Assembly: GCA_016208305.1 (NCBI GenBank)
Contig: JACQYI010000084.1
Span: 1-64,000, forward strand
From: Oscillatoriophycideae cyanobacterium NC_groundwater_1537_Pr4_S-0.65um_50_18
GTDB taxonomy: Bacteria; Cyanobacteriota; Cyanobacteriia; Elainellales; Elainellaceae
Length of the DNA stretch: 64,000 bases
Direction: 5' to 3'
Positions within the stretch are counted from its first letter, which is position 1. Every line of letters begins with the position of its first letter. A program made the position numbers and the translations under genes. Shown here one piece after another: positions 60,780-64,000 of this stretch. Under the pieces are notes generated by a model, which made no database searches, had not been told where the DNA came from, and was given only the letters and a program-made list of their open reading frames with translations.

Positions 60780-61771
60780 GCGGCTTTCTCCTTTCCAGTT
60801 TCCTGCCACCAGTGAGCAAACTGGGTAAGCCCCTGCTCAAGCGTGATCGGGGGTCGATAGCCCAAATCTGTGATAGCAGCCTGGATTGCTAACGTCTGAC
60901 TAAAGGTTAATAAACCTACGGTATAGCGGGTCAGAATTGGCTCTGAGCGAGAGAATAGCGCTGCTCCTTCTAGCGCTGCGGCGAGTCCATAGGCCAGAGG
61001 AAAGGACATCGGTTTGAATTGCAGTGCAGCGCCAAGCCTCTGGGATAGCTGCTCCAGCAGCACCCTTAAAGAGCGAGGTTCACCATTCGTAATGTTATAA
61101 ACTCTACCTGAGAGCGAGTCGGGAGCCTGTTGGCAGCACTGAAGGGCGTGAACAACATTGTCGATATAGGTGATATCCAGGACGGCTTTGCCCTGACGAA
61201 TCAGCGGAATGCCTGTGCGATCGCTGGCTCGTAACAATCGCGGCAGTATGGTGGTGTCCCCTGGCCCAAAGATGCCCCTCGGACGCAGGGTGAGGACGGA
61301 TAACCCTTGCTGATAGGCCGTCTGGATTTCCTGTTCTGCTAGCTGCTTGGTTTTGGCATAGGGACTGATGGGTTTGGGCAACGGCAAGGATTCGGGAATC
61401 TGGAGTTGATCGGCATAGGTGAAATAGACGGCCGAAGTGGAAACATGAACGAGGCGAGGCACGCCATGCGCCAAACACCCCTGCGCCACATGGCGGGTAC
61501 CCAACACGTTGATGTCATAGAACTCGCGGCTGTCGCCCCAAGGCGCTGAGAGGGCACCACAGTGAAAGACACAATCTTGATCTCGACAGGCAGCGGCGAT
61601 CGCCGGAGCATCTCGCAAATCAGCCGCCACAAACCGTAACCCTGCGGCTTCGAGCTGTTGGCCGATAGACGGATTCCGCCCTAAAACGGTCACGGTGTCC
61701 CCCTGCGATCGCAATTTGAGCGCCAGCCGTTTGCCGAGAAACCCCGTTCCGCCTGTAATCAAAACTTGCAT
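60776..61771 (-). CDS. NAD-dependent epimerase/dehydratase, OleD/3beta-HSD-like
   Basis: About 331 residues from the Met at 61771. The Rossmann start is VLITGGTGFLGKRLALKL, the catalytic pair lies in YAKTK with the Ser in VSTSAVYF, and VFHCGALSAPWG and PRGIFGPGD follow. The YxxxK motif and the later STYIDN-like segment (LDITYIDNVVHALQ) match sterol dehydrogenase-like members, including OleD of the olefin pathway, which reduces 2-alkyl-3-ketoacids. It is the first gene of the minus-strand operon, divergent from the glycosyltransferase genes with 81 bp between. Confidence 0.87.
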   Translation of the reverse strand: MQVLITGGTGFLGKRLALKLRSQGDTVTVLGRNPSIGQQLEAAGLRFVAADLRDAPAIAAACRDQDCVFHCGALSAPWGDSREFYDINVLGTRHVAQGCLAHGVPRLVHVSTSAVYFTYADQLQIPESLPLPKPISPYAKTKQLAEQEIQTAYQQGLSVLTLRPRGIFGPGDTTILPRLLRASDRTGIPLIRQGKAVLDITYIDNVVHALQCCQQAPDSLSGRVYNITNGEPRSLRVLLEQLSQRLGAALQFKPMSFPLAYGLAAALEGAALFSRSEPILTRYTVGLLTFSQTLAIQAAITDLGYRPPITLEQGLTQFAHWWQETGKEKAA

Positions 61772-61852
61772 TGCATCCAATTACCCTACAATCTCTTTAT
61801 TATCTCGTTGAACTGTCACCTGGCGTTCTCTGGCAAAAACTTTAGAAATCCT

Positions 61853-63013
61853 ATGGTCGTTCCCTTGCTTGGCATCTTTTCTCTTGCCCTGTACCTCGGA
61901 TTGCTGGGGGTCAAAGCTTACCTGAGCCTGCGTATTGCGGGACAAGCGCCCCAGGGTTCGCGAGATGAGGAAACTACGATTCTGCAACCCATTCTGAGCG
62001 GCGATCCTTTGCTTGAGAAGGCGTTACAGCATAATCTGAGTGTGGTGCCAACCTGGGCGAGATTTCTCTGGCTGATTGATGAAGACGATACTGTGGCTCG
62101 TCAACTGGCTCAGGTCTTGATCCATGACGCTGATCAAGCTAGTAGAGGTAAGTCAGTGCGCGTCCTGCTTTGTCCGGCGGTGCCTCCGCAAGTCAACCCC
62201 AAGCTATTTAAACTAGAGTATGCCTTGTCTCAGATCGAGACACCTTATTTGGCAGTATTGGACGATGATACCCTGTTAGAGCCTGACACCCTCAGCATTG
62301 GTCTGTCTCAATTACAAAATGGCGATCTATTTACAGGATTGCCGTATTATCTTCAGGGTTCTACGGGTTGGTCTGAACTCACCGCCCATTTTGTCAATAA
62401 CAATAGTATCTTGACCTATCTCCCCTTGCTGAATTTTTTCAATCCGATCTCGTTAAACGGCATGTTCTACCTGATGGATACAGAAACACTCCGGCAAATG
62501 GGTGGTTTCACGCCTATTTTGCATGACCTGTGCGATGATTACGCCCTCGCTCGATTGCTCAAACAACAGGGAGGACGAATTATTCAGGGCACTACGCCGA
62601 TCGCCATTCAGACCAGTGTTCCAGACGCTCAATCTTACTTAAAACTGATGCATCGCTGGTTTGTGTTTGCCCAAACCCTAGTCTTCGATCAGCCTGCGCC
62701 AACCCAAGCCTTGTTGTTCTTGTTTCTAGGTGTACCCCCCCTCTTGTTGTGGATCAGCTTGCTCAGCTTAATCTTCTCTTCCCTGGGGCTGTTGTGCCTG
62801 CTTGCCGTTCTCATCATTCGGCATGTGACGATTCGCCATCTACATCGGCAAATCTTCGCCAAGCCAGTTGCTTTTTCTTTTGTGATGTCCATCACCTCTG
62901 AACTACTGCAACCGTTTCATCTGACGCATGCTCTGCTAGAGAAACGGATTCGCTGGAGAAATCGACTGATTCGGGTGGGGAAAAGCGGTAAATTTTCTTA
63001 TGAGCAGCCATGA
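61853..63013 (+). CDS. Membrane glycosyltransferase, GT21/GT2 (ceramide glucosyltransferase-like)
   Basis: About 386 residues from ATG 61853. An N-terminal membrane segment (VPLLGIFSLALYLGLLGVKAYL) is followed by the GT-A domain with YLAVLDDDTLLEPDTL, CDDYALARLL and a HRWFVFAQ motif like the Q/RxxRW block. Two or more C-terminal membrane helices (LLFLFLGVPPLLLWISLLSLIF) follow. This combination is that of sphingolipid glucosyltransferase-type enzymes, so it probably transfers a sugar to a lipid at the cytoplasmic face. The next gene overlaps by 4 bp at the stop (63010-63013). Confidence 0.87.
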   Translation: MVVPLLGIFSLALYLGLLGVKAYLSLRIAGQAPQGSRDEETTILQPILSGDPLLEKALQHNLSVVPTWARFLWLIDEDDTVARQLAQVLIHDADQASRGKSVRVLLCPAVPPQVNPKLFKLEYALSQIETPYLAVLDDDTLLEPDTLSIGLSQLQNGDLFTGLPYYLQGSTGWSELTAHFVNNNSILTYLPLLNFFNPISLNGMFYLMDTETLRQMGGFTPILHDLCDDYALARLLKQQGGRIIQGTTPIAIQTSVPDAQSYLKLMHRWFVFAQTLVFDQPAPTQALLFLFLGVPPLLLWISLLSLIFSSLGLLCLLAVLIIRHVTIRHLHRQIFAKPVAFSFVMSITSELLQPFHLTHALLEKRIRWRNRLIRVGKSGKFSYEQP

Positions 63014-63606
63014 TCATTGATCATCCTCCGGCGTCACTTCCTTATACTCCGGTAAAGGTCGCCTTCTTGACGGGATTAAGTAACCCAGAGTGCTGTAGTC
63101 TGAGTCGGACATATCAACAGTTCATGTCTGAATTGAGATGTCCTGAGAGCTGGAAGATTTATCTCAACTTTCCCTATATTCCGAGCGCTGAGGATGAAGA
63201 AAAGGTATCTCTCTTAAATGCCAGCATGTCCAACGTTCGTCAATTTCTAGGGGCAAACTCTCCACTCTACCGGGCGTCTGCTCAACGACATTTGACGAGT
63301 GTATTTGCCTCGGCTGATGTGCTCTTTTTGGTGGTGGGCAGTTGTGGACTGGAAATTTTGAATCAGGCTTGGACGGAGGCGATCGCGCCCGATCGAGTCA
63401 GTGTTGTGGCGTTGGGACCAGTGGCTCGCCAGCCTCCTGCTGCCTCTTGTCTGCTGATTCAGGGCACGCATGACTATATCTCTCGACTGTTTTTCAGAAC
63501 TGTGGATGTGAGGCTTCCTGATATGGGTCATATGGATTATGTGACCGATCGCAGGGTTTTTGATCTGGTCAGTCGATCGTTATGGCACAGGCTTTCAACG
63601 GTGTAG
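63010..63606 (+). CDS. Unknown protein coupled to the glycosyltransferase
   Basis: A 198-residue protein sharing an ATGA overlap with the glycosyltransferase. It has an alpha/beta look: KVAFLTGLSNPECCSLS, then an IYLNFPYIPSAEDEEKVSL region, VLFLVVGSCGLEILNQAW, and a C-terminal Asp-rich part. The segment VVGSCGLEIL resembles a nucleophile-elbow glycine context, and HDYISRLFFRT is charged. I do not recognise the family; esterase or glycosyl-lipid chaperone roles are only guesses. The stop codon lies in a 14-bp tandem repeat. Confidence 0.72.
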   Translation: MIIDHPPASLPYTPVKVAFLTGLSNPECCSLSRTYQQFMSELRCPESWKIYLNFPYIPSAEDEEKVSLLNASMSNVRQFLGANSPLYRASAQRHLTSVFASADVLFLVVGSCGLEILNQAWTEAIAPDRVSVVALGPVARQPPAASCLLIQGTHDYISRLFFRTVDVRLPDMGHMDYVTDRRVFDLVSRSLWHRLSTV

Positions 63607-63653
63607 ATTTCACTGTGTAGCTTTAACTGTGTAGCTTCAACTGTGTAGAAGCG
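63598..63653. repeat. 14-bp tandem repeat, about four units, carrying the stop codon of the previous gene
   Basis: ACTGTGTAGCTTTA-type units start at 63598, 63612, 63626 and 63640. The first contains the in-frame TAG stop at 63604-63606. Each unit repeats GTGTAG, so losing units would not cause readthrough. Confidence 0.82.
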
Positions 63654-63698
63654 CAAAAGCCGAACTTTGCTGTTCATGCGGCTCAAATCAAATTCGAT

Positions 63699-64000
63699 AT
63701 GATGTGGAAAAACCTAAAGATTGATTTCGTGGCACCGCCGTTTGCCGGGCATTTATATCCCCTGTTGGAGATTGCGGGTGGTTTGCGTCGGCAGGGGATG
63801 GAAAATCTTCGAGTGTTGAGCACCGATGATGCGGCACCTGCCCTATCGATATCCGGACTCGAAGGGGTGTACCTGTTGCAAGGTCAGGATGCTGCAATAT
63901 CTGCGATCGCCAATCCCCCCTATCGGGTTAAAAGCAATCCGCTGCGGCTCTTACAGCAATTTAGCGCCAACCTGTCCTTGATGCAGGATTTGAAGTCTCA
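63699..64000 (+). CDS. GT1-type glycosyltransferase (MGT-like), partial, truncated by the window end
   Basis: The frame starts at ATG 63699 or 63702 and runs without stop to the end of the window (about 100 residues). It begins MWKNLKIDFVAPPFAGHLYPLLEIAGGLRRQG, which is the N-terminal beta-strand and PPFAGHLYP loop of UDP-glycosyltransferases of the erythromycin/macroside type, where His is the catalytic base. It completes a plus-strand lipid or glycoside cluster with the GT21-like gene and the unknown protein. The acceptor and sugar cannot be stated. Confidence 0.82.
   Translation, partial: MMWKNLKIDFVAPPFAGHLYPLLEIAGGLRRQGMENLRVLSTDDAAPALSISGLEGVYLLQGQDAAISAIANPPYRVKSNPLRLLQQFSANLSLMQDLKS

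Overview
This window reads as chromosomal DNA from a filamentous, Leptolyngbya- or Oscillatoria-like cyanobacterium. The evidence is the very frequent HIP1 octamer (GCGATCGC and truncated GCGATCG forms), a KaiC/KaiB gene set, a PatA-type response regulator heading a chemotaxis operon, a TPR-CHAT protein beside a two-partner-secretion adhesin, DUF547, and several tandemly organised multi-PAS/GAF histidine kinases. No rRNA, tRNA, CRISPR array or intact insertion sequence was seen.

Layout. 1-4.7 kb: a two-component block made of a truncated kinase C-terminus, two single-domain receivers, a small unknown protein, an NtrB-like kinase and a REC-GAF-kinase. 5-11.2 kb: a TPR-CHAT (caspase-like) protein followed by a large secreted TPS-domain adhesin. 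11.2-24.8 kb: ordinary stress, redox and metabolic genes (PadR/pirin pair, general-stress PPOx protein, glutathione reductase, rhodanese, TIGR04283-like glycosyltransferase, DUF547, nagB, TrkA-like protein and CPA1 antiporter, TetR/MDR oxidoreductase pair). 24.8-28.7 kb: an ECF transporter operon (S component, fused double ATPase, T component) ending in a phosphoribosyltransferase, which suggests nucleobase uptake. 29-31.2 kb: a peptidoglycan-binding protein and a membrane-anchored formamidase-family protein.

32.4-43.3 kb holds a complete tax/pix/pil-type chemosensory operon: PatA-like protein, CheY, CheW, two MCPs with unusual signalling tips, and a CheA-REC hybrid. Facing it tail to tail, with only 14 bp between, is the most distinctive system of the window (50.3 to 43.3 kb, minus strand): a KaiC-like double ATPase, two KaiB-like proteins, a multi-PAS HisKA_2 kinase and a REC-PAS-kinase. 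They are packed as one apparent operon without KaiA. This looks like a KaiC2/B2-type signalling or timing module wired directly to its own kinases. 50.8-58.5 kb continues on the minus strand with an unknown protein carrying a QMPG repeat, a small zinc-ribbon protein, two receivers, a very large PAS/GAF kinase and an OmpR-HPt-REC-REC regulator. The kinase-receiver-receiver order there matches the degraded block at the left end, so the two are probably paralogous.

58.5-64 kb is a lipid or glycolipid-type cluster: an F390-synthetase-like adenylating enzyme, an MBL-fold hydrolase, an OleD-like NAD-dependent dehydrogenase, a GT21/GT2 glycosyltransferase, an unknown protein and a truncated GT1-type glycosyltransferase that runs off the window. 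Intergenic DNA is rich in palindromic elements (families with TTAGGGTTTTGTGG arms or GATGAAATTT ends) and in short tandem arrays of 11, 12, 14 and 18 bp, some of them inside coding regions. Protein families were assigned by motif recognition, not by database search.
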